IMG/VR virus record: IMGVR_UViG_3300044970_001390
Location: 1-43,894 of that record
Direction: 5' to 3' (one strand)
Origin: a virus
DNA: 43,894 nt
The position numbers were made by a program, and so were the translations under genes. Positions within the stretch are counted from its first letter, which is position 1. The number at the start of each line of letters is the position of its first letter. Positions 1 to 6,662 of this stretch are shown piece by piece. The notes beneath the pieces were generated by a model that saw nothing but the letters and a program-made list of their open reading frames with translations, was not told the DNA's origin and searched no databases.

Positions 1-8
1 CTAGCCGT
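1..8. repeat. Terminal 8-base direct repeat (left copy)
   Basis: The first eight bases, CTAGCCGT, recur as the last eight (43887-43894). The last gene ends at 43890 and the first begins at 58, both rightward, with related leader sequences. This suggests that the contig closes on itself and that the short overlap is assembly redundancy or a nick site. Eight bases alone could be chance. Confidence 0.45.
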
Positions 9-18
9 CAACCAACCC

Positions 19-40
19 GCGCCATGCCCAGCGCTGGCGC
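19..40 (+). promoter_or_regulatory. Leader hairpin upstream of first gene
   Basis: GCGCCA (19-24) pairs perfectly with TGGCGC (35-40) around a 10-base loop containing CCAGC. An AAAGG ribosome-binding site and the ATG at 58 follow. The same architecture, with different but complementary stem bases and a CCAGC-containing loop, precedes the genes at 43192, 43450 and 43663. It is probably a post-transcriptional control or mRNA-stability element. Confidence 0.5.
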
Positions 41-57
41 AACACTGAAAGGTAATC

Positions 58-345
58 ATGCAACGCTTCATCGCACGCGAAAAAGTCACCTTCCCGAACG
101 GCGCCATTGGCTATCGGCCGGGCGGTCCGTTCGATTGTCTCGGTCCGTATGCCAAGGTTCTGAATTGCCCGATTCACGGAACGGACAAGCGGCGCGCCTG
201 CTATGCGACCGGATACGCAGATACGTATTTCTCCATTCCGGCCTGTACGCGCGTGCGCGGCAAGTACGTACGCGGGTTTTTTTCGATTGATTCCGACGGC
301 GGGATCGAATTCCGCCCGATGGACTCGCACAAGCACCTTGTCTAG
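58..345 (+). CDS. Hypothetical early protein, 95 aa
   Basis: I do not recognise this family. It is a small basic soluble protein with four scattered cysteines and no membrane segment. The ATG at 58 follows an AAAGG ribosome-binding site and a leader hairpin at 19-40 of the same type as those before the genes at 43192-43890, so it looks like the next member of that early group across the circle junction. Position and size fit a host-takeover or accessory protein, but no function can be assigned. Confidence 0.75.
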   Translation: MQRFIAREKVTFPNGAIGYRPGGPFDCLGPYAKVLNCPIHGTDKRRACYATGYADTYFSIPACTRVRGKYVRGFFSIDSDGGIEFRPMDSHKHLV

Positions 346-379
346 CTCGCAACGGGCGCAACACTGAGGAGTTACGAAA

Positions 380-847
380 ATGACAGTCAGCATGCCACAA
401 CTGGCCGACAAACTGCACCGCATGGGCTTCAGTCGTTTCGAGGATTACAGCGGAAACAGCAAATACACCGCTCAGAGGAACCTTGACGGGCGCACACACT
501 ACTGCGACGACAGCACGCTGCGCTACTTTCACGCGCGCATCACGGGCTGTGCCCCGAGTCATGACGGGCTGATTCTCCGCGTCACTGAGTCCGTGTCAAC
601 GGACTCTTTCAACAAAAAGCGCGGTTTTCGGTGCGTGGCGTTTGACGTGTTCGGGGAGGCGATCTATCGGCCCGAACTGGAGCAATGCGTCAGCACGTCA
701 GCACAAGCGCAAGCCGCCTATAACGCATGGCGGAATGCGTTTGACCTTGCCGCGCACTATCGCACCGCACTGTCGGCCCGCGCTAAACGCCTTGACCGTG
801 AAGCGGCCGAACTGCGCCAGGCGATCAACCTGGCCGACTTCAACTAA
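380..847 (+). CDS. Hypothetical early protein, 155 aa
   Basis: No recognised family. The N-terminal two thirds are mixed alpha/beta with three cysteines. The last ~55 residues are Ala/Arg-rich and strongly helical, suggesting an alpha-helical tail. The ATG at 380 follows a GAGGAG ribosome-binding site. The upstream text GGGCGCAACACTGA resembles the leader of the first gene, but without the hairpin. Codon use matches its neighbours. Confidence 0.8.
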   Translation: MTVSMPQLADKLHRMGFSRFEDYSGNSKYTAQRNLDGRTHYCDDSTLRYFHARITGCAPSHDGLILRVTESVSTDSFNKKRGFRCVAFDVFGEAIYRPELEQCVSTSAQAQAAYNAWRNAFDLAAHYRTALSARAKRLDREAAELRQAINLADFN

Positions 848-858
848 TGAGGGATGAA

Positions 859-1143
859 ATGTCTTGCAAAGTACACGACGCGATTATCGCCAAGGGATTT
901 CGAGAAATCGGGACACGCGGCGGAAGTGCTGCAAAGTACGGGAAGCGTCAAACATGCTACGGGCAAGGAGAATACGAAATCCGCTATACGGATTACGGCC
1001 CCAACAAGTACCAGCCGCATGCGCCGGACTCTAACCGCTACGTCATGCAGCTATTTGTAAACGGCGTGAAACGATCCGGCGGTACTGATTGGGATTCAAT
1101 TCTAGACAAGGTGCCAGACACTACAGACAAGGGGATGACATGA
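859..1143 (+). CDS. Hypothetical early protein, 94 aa
   Basis: Unrecognised small soluble protein with several Gly/Tyr/Asn residues in its middle. I chose the ATG at 859 because GAGGG sits about six bases upstream. An in-frame ATG at 847, overlapping the previous stop, would add four residues but has no ribosome-binding site. Its stop overlaps the next start (ATGACATGA), so the two are translationally coupled. Confidence 0.75.
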   Translation: MSCKVHDAIIAKGFREIGTRGGSAAKYGKRQTCYGQGEYEIRYTDYGPNKYQPHAPDSNRYVMQLFVNGVKRSGGTDWDSILDKVPDTTDKGMT

Positions 1144-1418
1144 CAAAGCACACACCGGGACCGTGGTCCAAGTTTGGACCGGGCAGCCCTCAGATTTTCG
1201 GTGGCGATCCTGTTCGCCGGATTGCGGTTATGGATCACATGACGGGCGCACCAATGGATGAGTGCTACGCCAACGCCCGCCTGATCGCAGCCGCGCCGGA
1301 ATTGCTGGAAGCGCTGCGCGACGTGCTGCATCATCAAGTGTATGGCACTAGCACAAGCCTGCCGCTCGCAATTGAGCGTGCGCAAGCCGCAATCGTCAAG
1401 GCGGAGGGCCGGCCATGA
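1140..1418 (+). CDS. TPGPW/ARLIAAAPELLEAL-family phage protein, 92 aa
   Basis: This is a member of a very common small phage protein family of unknown function, recognised by an N-terminal HTPGPW and a later ANARLIAAAPELLEAL stretch (about residues 41-56). A second copy lies at 2794-3054. The start at 1140 overlaps the previous stop and follows AAGGGG. The C-terminus is helical. Identity as the family is secure; function is not known. Confidence 0.85.
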   Translation: MTKHTPGPWSKFGPGSPQIFGGDPVRRIAVMDHMTGAPMDECYANARLIAAAPELLEALRDVLHHQVYGTSTSLPLAIERAQAAIVKAEGRP

Positions 1419-1603
1419 ACACTGAAATAAACCCATCAGAATCTCAATTAACTGACTTGCGCCGGCTGAAAAACTATTTTCCTTATAGAGTCGTCTGGCT
1501 GGCCATTTCGCCCGATGGGTCAGACTGGCGCACGGGCGCCGATTCTACAAAACACAAGGTCAATGCGCTCGCGCGCAAGGGGTGGCACGCATGGACAATC
1601 TAA
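1415..1603 (+). CDS. Hypothetical protein, 62 aa
   Basis: Small protein rich in Trp, Lys and Arg, with no recognised domain. The ATG at 1415 overlaps the preceding stop (ATGA), and its own end overlaps the next gene by 13 bases, so it is embedded in a coupled early operon. A GGAGGG ribosome-binding site precedes it. Confidence 0.7.
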   Translation: MNTEINPSESQLTDLRRLKNYFPYRVVWLAISPDGSDWRTGADSTKHKVNALARKGWHAWTI

Positions 1604-1773
1604 ATCCTGCAATTGAGGATCTGCGCAGGGCGCTTGAAGAGGCCGAATGTGCGCTTGAAGAGGCCGAAGAGTGCGGAGACTTGGAAGAGCGGCTAAACTC
1701 AATTATTCGCCTTGAGGATGCGCGGTCTGCCTTGGCAAAGGCCAGGGCGTATGAGGAGATTCGGCAATGCTGA
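1591..1773 (+). CDS. Coiled-coil acidic small protein, 60 aa
   Basis: Strongly helical, Glu/Ala/Leu-rich protein with an internal near-repeat of the type ALEEAE-x-AL. The whole length from about residue 8 reads as a coiled coil. The ATG at 1591 follows AAGGGG with an eight-base spacer; an in-frame GTG at 1582 would add three residues. The function is unknown; a small oligomeric binding or inhibitor protein would fit. Confidence 0.7.
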   Translation: MDNLNPAIEDLRRALEEAECALEEAEECGDLEERLNSIIRLEDARSALAKARAYEEIRQC

Positions 1774-1970
1774 AACTCACCAATGGCGCCGGCACACTGA
1801 CCGCAACGGGCGCAACGTTCGAGGCCGTAAGCGCTGCCCATATCCGCATTTGCCGGGAACCGTGGCGTGAGTACGCGCCTTGGCGACCGGACGATATGCC
1901 ACCGCGCAACGGCTGCAAGCGGGCGCTCGCAAGACTGGCCGATGAGCTGGGAGAGCTAGACGCGGACTAA
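1767..1970 (+). CDS. Hypothetical protein, 67 aa
   Basis: Small protein with a basic middle and an acidic Leu-rich C-terminus (LADELGELDAD). It overlaps the previous gene by seven bases and follows an AGGAG ribosome-binding site. It is the last rightward gene before the repeat array at 1995-2172. No family recognised. Confidence 0.7.
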   Translation: MLKLTNGAGTLTATGATFEAVSAAHIRICREPWREYAPWRPDDMPPRNGCKRALARLADELGELDAD

Positions 1971-1994
1971 TTGGCCGACCAATTTCCAAGTCGC

Positions 1995-2172
1995 GTCGAT
2001 CACTCTCCGCTCTAAGGAGCGGAGGTGATCGGTCGGGGCCGTCGATCAAGCGTCCGATCACTGATCGACAAAGGAAAAGCTAGTATCCATGCGGGTTTGC
2101 GGGCATCGGTCGATCAGCGGTCTGCCGTCGATCATCGCGCTGATCGGCCGACCGTCGATCACGTTGATCGGC
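1995..2172. repeat. GTCGATCA iteron-like array (candidate origin or operator cluster)
   Basis: Five copies of GTCGATCA start at 1995, 2041, 2109, 2127 and 2154. The exact reverse complement TGATCGAC is at 2062, with near variants TGATCGGT (2026) and TGATCGGC (2141, 2165). This gives ten GATC tetramers within 172 bases where less than one is expected. The array lies in a non-coding gap between a rightward and a leftward gene and contains the hairpin at 1998-2030. Iteron arrays typically mark replication origins or binding sites of a DNA-binding protein; the adjacent leftward gene (2174-2470) is a candidate ligand. Confidence 0.7.
1998..2030. other. Strong hairpin within the iteron array
   Basis: GATCAC-T-CTCCGCTC (1998-2012) pairs with GAGCGGAG-GTGATC (2017-2030) around a TAAG tetraloop. 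This is 14 base pairs with one bulged T. There is no following T-run, so a rho-independent terminator for the rightward genes is less likely than a single-strand initiation or origin hairpin, or a rho-type barrier. Confidence 0.6.
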
Positions 2173-2173
2173 G

Positions 2174-2470
2174 CTATTTTGGGTCGTTTATGGGCTCTGA
2201 GTACAGTCCGCGAGGAATAGAGTTGATGATCTGCCGGACCTTTTTGATGGCGTCGCCTACGGTTTCGGTGCGCTTTGGCGGTGGGGTGGGCATTCCGGAT
2301 TTCTTGACCTTCTGTAGCGCTCGATACACGCGGAGAAAGTTTGGCCGGCCATCTGGCAGCGTCCAATTAAGAATCATTGCGATGTTGCGGTATGCGTACT
2401 GCTTTTGCCCGTGCGGAACTCCATCCATAAGGCGGACGATTGTTTCTATTTCCTGGGTCGAGTAAGCCAT
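2174..2470 (-). CDS. Leftward early-region protein, 98 aa; possible regulator
   Basis: This is the only leftward gene in the whole rightward early arm. I chose the ATG at 2470 because GGAGG lies five bases upstream; a longer frame starting at 2542 lacks this. The protein is basic and helical (residues ~5-60 and ~70-90), compatible with DNA binding, but I do not recognise a specific helix-turn-helix family. Its 3' end abuts the GTCGATCA repeat array, so an iteron-binding or autoregulatory role is a reasonable inference. The rightward frame over the same stretch (2025-2465) is arginine/serine-rich and has no ribosome-binding site. Confidence 0.75.
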   Translation of the reverse strand: MAYSTQEIETIVRLMDGVPHGQKQYAYRNIAMILNWTLPDGRPNFLRVYRALQKVKKSGMPTPPPKRTETVGDAIKKVRQIINSIPRGLYSEPINDPK

Positions 2471-2608
2471 AAAGCCTCCGGCAACCCGCAAAGTGCGGAA
2501 ATAGCAGTTTAGCATGCGATATATCTGATCGGACTGGCGCACTCACGGTATTGCAGGGATAGGCGGACAGCGTAATCTAACCATATGCACCACTAAGGGG
2601 AATGAGAA

Positions 2609-2797
2609 ATGACACTTTCAGCACGGACGGTCGCACGCATCGCGCAGCTTGAGGGCGCCAAGCGCCTGGCGCTCAAATGCGGCGTCCAGATTGCCGCGCG
2701 TTACCTGCGAGCTGGCAATTGGTCAATAGAGGCCGCGCTAATCACGCTTGCCGGCCCGCAGTCACTTAACCGGACGACTACTAAGGGGGCAAGATGA
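2609..2797 (+). CDS. Hypothetical helical basic protein, 62 aa
   Basis: Ala/Arg/Leu-rich, predicted helical, pI basic; no family recognised. The ATG follows AAGGGG with a normal spacer and is the first gene of the next rightward run after the leftward gene 2174-2470, so a promoter is expected in 2471-2608. I see no strong sigma70 match there. Its stop overlaps the next start. Confidence 0.65.
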   Translation: MTLSARTVARIAQLEGAKRLALKCGVQIAARYLRAGNWSIEAALITLAGPQSLNRTTTKGAR

Positions 2798-3054
2798 GCA
2801 ATCACACTCCGGGACCGTGGAACGTCAATGGAAAGCAGTCCATCCGTGGCGCTAATAGCGAATACATTGCGCGCACAAATTGGCAAAACGGAGAAGCCAA
2901 CGCTCGCCTAATCGCAGCCGCGCCTGAGCTGCTAGAAGCGCTGATGCTGGCAGATCAGCATTTGCGCACCCTTTATCCAACAGGAGTTGAGCAGGGCGAT
3001 TACATTTGCTCCGCAGTACGTTCAGCAATCAACAAGGCAAAGGGGGCAGCATGA
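2794..3054 (+). CDS. TPGPW/ARLIAAAPELLEAL-family phage protein, 86 aa
   Basis: Second copy of the family at 1140-1418. It begins MSNHTPGPW and carries EANARLIAAAPELLEAL near residues 36-50, then diverges toward the C-terminus, which also ends in a helical, basic stretch. The start overlaps the previous stop and follows AAGGGGG. Function unknown; duplicates of this family are common in phage early regions. Confidence 0.85.
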   Translation: MSNHTPGPWNVNGKQSIRGANSEYIARTNWQNGEANARLIAAAPELLEALMLADQHLRTLYPTGVEQGDYICSAVRSAINKAKGAA

Positions 3055-3305
3055 AACGCAACGAGTACGACGCTAAACGTTACATGGCGGAGAGCAAACA
3101 ACCGTCCCGGCACTATCGGGCGGACGATCTAGAGCCGTTCCCTGCATTCGTGGGGCTGGCGTCCGTGATTGCGATGGTCGCGGGGCTGGTCATCTGTATC
3201 GCTGGCGGTGTGAGCGCGAGCCCTGACGTGGCGCTGGCCGGCGCTTGGATGATTGCCGGCGGGGCCGTTGGCTTGTTCATTCTAATCCTTGGGAGTGACC
3301 GATGA
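3051..3305 (+). CDS. Small two-span membrane protein, 84 aa
   Basis: The N-terminal ~30 residues are charged and cytosolic in character. Two hydrophobic segments follow (about residues 33-52 and 60-80), separated by a short Asp-containing turn, and the protein ends in GSDR. The next gene (3302-3562) has the same plan and related text (RHY...DD.E.P.F near residues 21-35), so they are tandem paralogues. The ATG overlaps the previous stop. It may be an inner-membrane early protein such as a superinfection or lysis-timing factor, but this is inference. Confidence 0.75.
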   Translation: MKRNEYDAKRYMAESKQPSRHYRADDLEPFPAFVGLASVIAMVAGLVICIAGGVSASPDVALAGAWMIAGGAVGLFILILGSDR

Positions 3306-3562
3306 AACCGTGGAGCGAATACACGAAACGCTACATCGAGAAGATTCAGAGCAGAAAGAAGAGGCCGCGGCACTATGTAGAGGATGACATTGAGTTGTGG
3401 CCTGAATTCGGCGAGACGTTTGCCGTGATTTCGATAGTTGTAGGGCTGGCGTTATGTCTCTGCGCGGCGACTGGTGTTTGTTCGGGCGCGGCACTGACTG
3501 GCGTCTTACTTATCTCGATTGGAGTGAACGTGTTTTTGCTGATCCTTGGAGGTAACAAGTGA
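3302..3562 (+). CDS. Small two-span membrane protein, 86 aa (paralogue)
   Basis: Paralogue of 3051-3305, with a basic N-terminus (KSRKKRPRHY-type stretch), an acidic linker, and two hydrophobic helices (about residues 38-58 and 62-82), ending GGNK. The first seven residues, MKPWSEY, are identical to those of the following gene at 3559. This shows that duplication of a leader-plus-start segment has occurred here. Coupled to both neighbours by ATGA overlaps. Confidence 0.75.
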   Translation: MKPWSEYTKRYIEKIQSRKKRPRHYVEDDIELWPEFGETFAVISIVVGLALCLCAATGVCSGAALTGVLLISIGVNVFLLILGGNK

Positions 3563-3903
3563 AACCGTGGAGCGAATATCCGGCCGAGTACCGCGAGGCC
3601 ATCTTGCAGGCCGCTGCCAAGGGGTCGCACGACGTGCATTTTCGGGACAAGCGCGCGGCGTTCAGCTACCGCATGCGGGTCTGGTGGGCGGCCGAGGATA
3701 TCGGCCAGCAGCAGGATGCGCCGCAAGCCCTGCGGGACGCCTGCGAGGCCGTGCGGTGGACTGGACCGCATACCGCTAAGGACGATTCAACGTACTACGT
3801 CACCGGGACGACTGCGCCGCGTCCTGGCATCACTGACGCGGACGTGGTCGCCGCTATGGTTGACACGCCGCCTATGGCCAAATGGCTGAAAAGGGGGGAT
3901 TAG
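3559..3903 (+). CDS. Hypothetical early protein, 114 aa
   Basis: Starts MKPWSEY like the preceding membrane protein but continues as a soluble Trp-rich protein with a basic/aromatic centre (YRMRVWWAAEDI) and an acidic C-terminal third. No family recognised. The start codon overlaps the previous stop, and a GGAGG ribosome-binding site precedes it. Confidence 0.75.
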   Translation: MKPWSEYPAEYREAILQAAAKGSHDVHFRDKRAAFSYRMRVWWAAEDIGQQQDAPQALRDACEAVRWTGPHTAKDDSTYYVTGTTAPRPGITDADVVAAMVDTPPMAKWLKRGD

Positions 3904-3905
3904 AA

Positions 3906-4148
3906 ATGAGCAACGAGTACAGGGGCTTGATTAGCGTCACGATGGTAGGCGCTCCGGTGCGGATCTCTTACCGGGTGATGTGGGGATCGCAGCCGCATAT
4001 CCTTGAGGCATACATGCGCGGGAATCTGGACATGATGACGGCGGTCGGCGGATTTCCTGACGCTGTGCGCGTGCGGATCTACGATGCCATCATCGCGGAC
4101 GTGCGCGAGCAGGAAGCGGCTAGGCTGGCCGAGCGGGCGGGCGCATGA
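3906..4148 (+). CDS. Hypothetical early protein, 80 aa
   Basis: Small soluble protein with beta-like N-terminus and a helical Ala/Glu/Arg-rich C-terminus. The ATG at 3906 follows a GGGGG-type ribosome-binding site six to eight bases upstream; the longer frame from 3882 overlaps the previous gene and lacks one. No family recognised. Coupled to the next gene by an ATGATC overlap. Confidence 0.75.
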   Translation: MSNEYRGLISVTMVGAPVRISYRVMWGSQPHILEAYMRGNLDMMTAVGGFPDAVRVRIYDAIIADVREQEAARLAERAGA

Positions 4149-4363
4149 TCCGCGAACCAAAGGACTACAGCATTGAACCGGTAACGGTCTACGTGACCGA
4201 CTGCCCGGGGCTGGAGCGAATGTTTTTTCACTCCGAGGAGCATTGCTTTGCGGCAATCGAGCGCGAGTGTATAGACGCCAACATCGCAGCCGCCGAGCTA
4301 TGCGGCGACCTGTCCTATTCAGAAGAGCAAATTGAGAAGAGACAACAGCATGATCCAAATTAG
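4145..4363 (+). CDS. Hypothetical acidic protein, 72 aa
   Basis: Acidic small protein with four cysteines at irregular spacing and a helical middle. No recognised motif. The start overlaps the previous stop, and the last 14 bases overlap the next gene. Part of the coupled early operon. Confidence 0.65.
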   Translation: MIREPKDYSIEPVTVYVTDCPGLERMFFHSEEHCFAAIERECIDANIAAAELCGDLSYSEEQIEKRQQHDPN

Positions 4364-4637
4364 AGTGCTGAGTCCGCGCAACGCGGGCGACTTGGGCGAC
4401 CTTCGAGTTTGGGTGTCAGATGGCCTATCGCTTCACAGATTCCGCCGCCTGGCTGACGTGAAAGCCGACCCGCGATATCGCAATTACCGCATTGTATTGT
4501 TCGAGCGCCGCAAGGGCATCGCAACAGGGGTGCTGCGCACCTATGCCGAGCAGCGGGAGTTTGAGCGATACGCGGAGAACATGCGCGACGAGGTTGCGAT
4601 CCGGGCCGAGGCACCGTTCAGAGACTGGGGGTACTGA
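4350..4637 (+). CDS. Hypothetical early protein, 95 aa
   Basis: Arg-rich mixed alpha/beta protein; no family recognised. I chose the ATG at 4350 (GAAGAG upstream). The DNA encoding its C-terminus (4605-4637) is the left copy of a 40-base duplicated segment that reappears at 4850-4889 in another context. Confidence 0.7.
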   Translation: MIQIRVLSPRNAGDLGDLRVWVSDGLSLHRFRRLADVKADPRYRNYRIVLFERRKGIATGVLRTYAEQREFERYAENMRDEVAIRAEAPFRDWGY

Positions 4638-4644
4638 GATGAGC
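4605..4644 (+). repeat. 40-base direct repeat, copy 1
   Basis: About 34 of 40 positions match the segment at 4850-4889, including the ribosome-binding region and the ATGAGC start that follows. Copy 1 encodes the C-terminus of 4350-4637 and the start of 4639. The repeat shows that a gene-plus-leader unit was duplicated here. Confidence 0.8.
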
Positions 4645-4818
4645 ATTGGGCAACAGATTGCGTTTTTGCTCTTTGGAAAGCCGAGGATTCGCTTTCACTG
4701 CTGGTCGCTGCCAATGAGAGGAGTTAGCCATCAAATATGGCGCTGCGATTGGCTAGGCATTACAGGTTGGGGGCTCAATCCGGCTCATGCGTGGGACAAA
4801 CGAATGAAGGGGGAGTAA
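4639..4818 (+). CDS. Hypothetical Trp-rich protein, 59 aa
   Basis: Small protein with an unusually high Trp content (about six) and a basic N-terminal half; no membrane helix is clear. The ATG at 4639 overlaps the previous stop (TGAGATGAG) and follows GGGGG. No recognised family. Confidence 0.6.
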   Translation: MSIGQQIAFLLFGKPRIRFHCWSLPMRGVSHQIWRCDWLGITGWGLNPAHAWDKRMKGE

Positions 4819-4849
4819 TGAAGCCTCACCTGATGATTCTGCAAGCCGC

Positions 4850-4889
4850 GCCGAGGCGCCGTTTAGAGACTGGAGATACTGAAATGAGC
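4850..4889 (+). repeat. 40-base direct repeat, copy 2
   Basis: Second copy of the segment at 4605-4644, supplying GGAG and the ATGAGC start of the gene at 4884. The upstream in-frame peptide beginning at 4818 is mostly the translated remnant of this duplicated tail, which is why I prefer 4884 as the start. Confidence 0.8.
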
Positions 4890-5180
4890 GACTACATGAC
4901 CGAGAGCGAGGCGTGGCTGTGGCTCGCCGCGCTGATCGAGGGGACTGACGGGGAGGCAATGGTTTACAGCAATGGCATGTTGCTTGAGGGGCTGTGCTTA
5001 GCTATTGGTGACCTACCCACGGTTTCAACAGAAACAGAAGCTTCGATGATAAACAGGATTTACGCAGCCATGAACATTGGTCTGGTGGTGTACCTGCACA
5101 CCAAGCGCAACTGGACAGACGGCGTGCGCGTGAACTGGTGCCTTGAGTTCGCCGAGCAGGCCGCGAAGGAGGGGCGATGA
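4884..5180 (+). CDS. Hypothetical early protein, 98 aa
   Basis: Acidic, helical protein without a recognised domain. A hydrophobic patch near residues 63-75 is too short for a confident membrane span. The start at 4884 (MSDYM) is chosen because GGAG lies eight bases upstream and because the leader duplicates that of the gene at 4639. An alternative ATG at 4818 would add 22 residues. Confidence 0.7.
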   Translation: MSDYMTESEAWLWLAALIEGTDGEAMVYSNGMLLEGLCLAIGDLPTVSTETEASMINRIYAAMNIGLVVYLHTKRNWTDGVRVNWCLEFAEQAAKEGR

Positions 5181-5227
5181 TCCGATTGCTGCAAGATGTA
5201 ATTTATCAACTAACCAAAGGAGCATGA
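5177..5227 (+). CDS. Possible 16-aa peptide ORF
   Basis: A strong AAGGAGGGG ribosome-binding site precedes ATG at 5177, giving MIRLLQDVIYQLTKGA before a stop at 5227. The next ribosome-binding site is inside its last codons. It begins MIRLL like the 67-aa protein at 5505. It may be a leader peptide for 5230-5508 or the residue of a deleted paralogue. Confidence 0.35.
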   Translation: MIRLLQDVIYQLTKGA

Positions 5228-5229
5228 AG

Positions 5230-5508
5230 ATGGCGCGTCAACTAGCAGTGTCTACCCAACTCAAGAACGCACTTGCCAAGATCGAGGAGCTGGAAAAGAA
5301 GCTAAAGTCTGTCACCGACGACAAGGATCGCTGGTACAAAATGCAGACTGAAAAGAACGAGGAGATTGAGCAAGTGCATGCGCTGCTTGATGCTCTGCCG
5401 GGGGCGGCTGGCCGCCAGAGTCAAGCCGAGGAGCCGTGGCAACGTAAAACGCTCAGTCTCATGACACGCCTCGCTGCGTATCTGGCCTCTCGCGGAGTTC
5501 CGAATTGA
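5230..5508 (+). CDS. Coiled-coil protein, 92 aa
   Basis: Residues ~12-55 form a Lys/Glu/Leu heptad-like coiled coil; the C-terminus is helical and basic. The ATG at 5230 has AAAGGAG seven bases upstream; the ATG at 5224 would be too close to it. No known function. A small oligomeric binding protein is plausible. Overlaps the next gene by four bases. Confidence 0.75.
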   Translation: MARQLAVSTQLKNALAKIEELEKKLKSVTDDKDRWYKMQTEKNEEIEQVHALLDALPGAAGRQSQAEEPWQRKTLSLMTRLAAYLASRGVPN

Positions 5509-5708
5509 TCCGCCTACTGACCGCCGCCTACCACCAGGCCGCGCTGCTCTGGTTCACCGTGCTGGCTGCTCGTCGCGCGCTGCCGGTCATCTACCACAGG
5601 TTCGGGGAGATCTGGAACTCGTGCGTTGTCAACCAGACCACGGAGGAAGCAATACGCGCTGCGATGCACAGGTCCGCGTTGGACGACTATCTGACGAAGG
5701 GGGAGTGA
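5505..5708 (+). CDS. Hypothetical protein with a hydrophobic N-terminus, 67 aa
   Basis: Residues ~6-30 are moderately hydrophobic and contain His and Arg, so a membrane span is uncertain; the remainder is helical and polar. The start overlaps the previous stop. It shares its first five residues with the 16-aa ORF at 5177. No family recognised. Confidence 0.65.
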   Translation: MIRLLTAAYHQAALLWFTVLAARRALPVIYHRFGEIWNSCVVNQTTEEAIRAAMHRSALDDYLTKGE

Positions 5709-6157
5709 TGAGCGACAACGCAGGATGGGTAGCCAAGAACGTCAACTCTGGCACGGTGTTGCATTTGTCCACCTTAGACGGCTGGACAGTGGAGCAGGTT
5801 GTCGGAGAGATTCAGCAACACCGAGAGCAGACAGTGCAAGAACTGGTCACAGAGATAGAGCGGCTGCGGTCGTTGCATGAAAGCGCGGTGCAGGACTGGC
5901 GCAACGCCTGCGAGTTGATGAACAAGGCAGAGGCCGAGGTCGAGCGGCTTACTAGAGTAGTAAGGAAGGCAAACGACCAAACCGAGCACTTCGAGCGCTG
6001 TTGGTACTTGCGTGGCGATGAGATCGAGCGGCTGCGGGCACTGCTGCTTGATGTGCGCCCGGACGTGGAGTACGCATACATCAACGCCAGCGGAGAAGGA
6101 AAAACGACGCGGCTGAACAAACTGAATCGCATCCACGCAGCACTGAAGAGGGAGTGA
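5708..6157 (+). CDS. Coiled-coil protein, 149 aa
   Basis: After a short N-terminal beta-like part, residues ~35-110 form a long coiled coil with repeated IERLR / VERLT-type heptads, and the C-terminus is basic. The ATG at 5708 follows GGGGG and overlaps the previous stop. Proteins of this plan are frequent in phage early regions and have no established function. Confidence 0.75.
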   Translation: MSDNAGWVAKNVNSGTVLHLSTLDGWTVEQVVGEIQQHREQTVQELVTEIERLRSLHESAVQDWRNACELMNKAEAEVERLTRVVRKANDQTEHFERCWYLRGDEIERLRALLLDVRPDVEYAYINASGEGKTTRLNKLNRIHAALKRE

Positions 6158-6417
6158 TGAGCGAGACGTTTGTAGTGAAACACTATAGTTTTGATGAGCG
6201 GCCAAGCCTGAAGGGCAATGGGTTCGACGGGCTTCAGATCGGAGAGGACCGAGAAGAAGCCGAAGCCTTCGTGAATTTTGTCAACGAGCGCATGGCAGAG
6301 ATCGAGCGCGCCGTGCGGGTGGCGCTGGAGTATGCAGCACAGACGCCTGGGCGCACTGCCTACGGGTCTGCCGACGTTGAAGCCGTATTTGCGCGGCTGA
6401 AGGAGGAGCAAGCATGA
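6157..6417 (+). CDS. Hypothetical acidic protein, 86 aa
   Basis: Mixed N-terminus followed by a Glu/Ala-rich helical region (residues ~30-60). ATG at 6157 preceded by GAGGGAG and overlapping the previous stop (TGATG). No recognised family. Confidence 0.7.
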   Translation: MSETFVVKHYSFDERPSLKGNGFDGLQIGEDREEAEAFVNFVNERMAEIERAVRVALEYAAQTPGRTAYGSADVEAVFARLKEEQA

Positions 6418-6662
6418 GCACCGACAAACTGCCGCCGCTGCCGGAGTCACACCCTTATGGCTTTGATCTGCCCGGAGAGCATCCGCTCTTCAAAGCCGAG
6501 CAGATGCGCGCCTACGGCCAGCAATGCCGTGACGCTGCGCTGCGCGAGGCTGCGGAGTTGTGCGAGCAGATAGCCCAGCAATACATGGCGCGGTCTAGAA
6601 GTCACTTTATCTATGATAGATGCGTCAACGCGCTGCGCACGAAAATGAAGGAGCGGCGATGA
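6414..6662 (+). CDS. Conserved small phage protein (MRAYGQQCRDAAL type), 82 aa
   Basis: Pro-rich N-terminus, then a helical segment of the type MRAYGQQCRDAALREAAE (about residues 31-48), which I recognise as recurring in many phage and prophage hypothetical proteins. Function unknown. Coupled to its neighbours by four-base overlaps; an AAGGAGG ribosome-binding site precedes it. Confidence 0.75.
   Translation: MSTDKLPPLPESHPYGFDLPGEHPLFKAEQMRAYGQQCRDAALREAAELCEQIAQQYMARSRSHFIYDRCVNALRTKMKERR

Noticed and set aside
1998-2030. Hairpin as a rho-independent terminator
   Set aside because: The stem is strong but no T-run follows on either strand.
2025-2465. 146-aa rightward ORF over the iterons
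   Set aside because: It reads through repeats, is Arg/Ser-rich, lacks a ribosome-binding site, and is antisense to the better-supported 98-aa gene.
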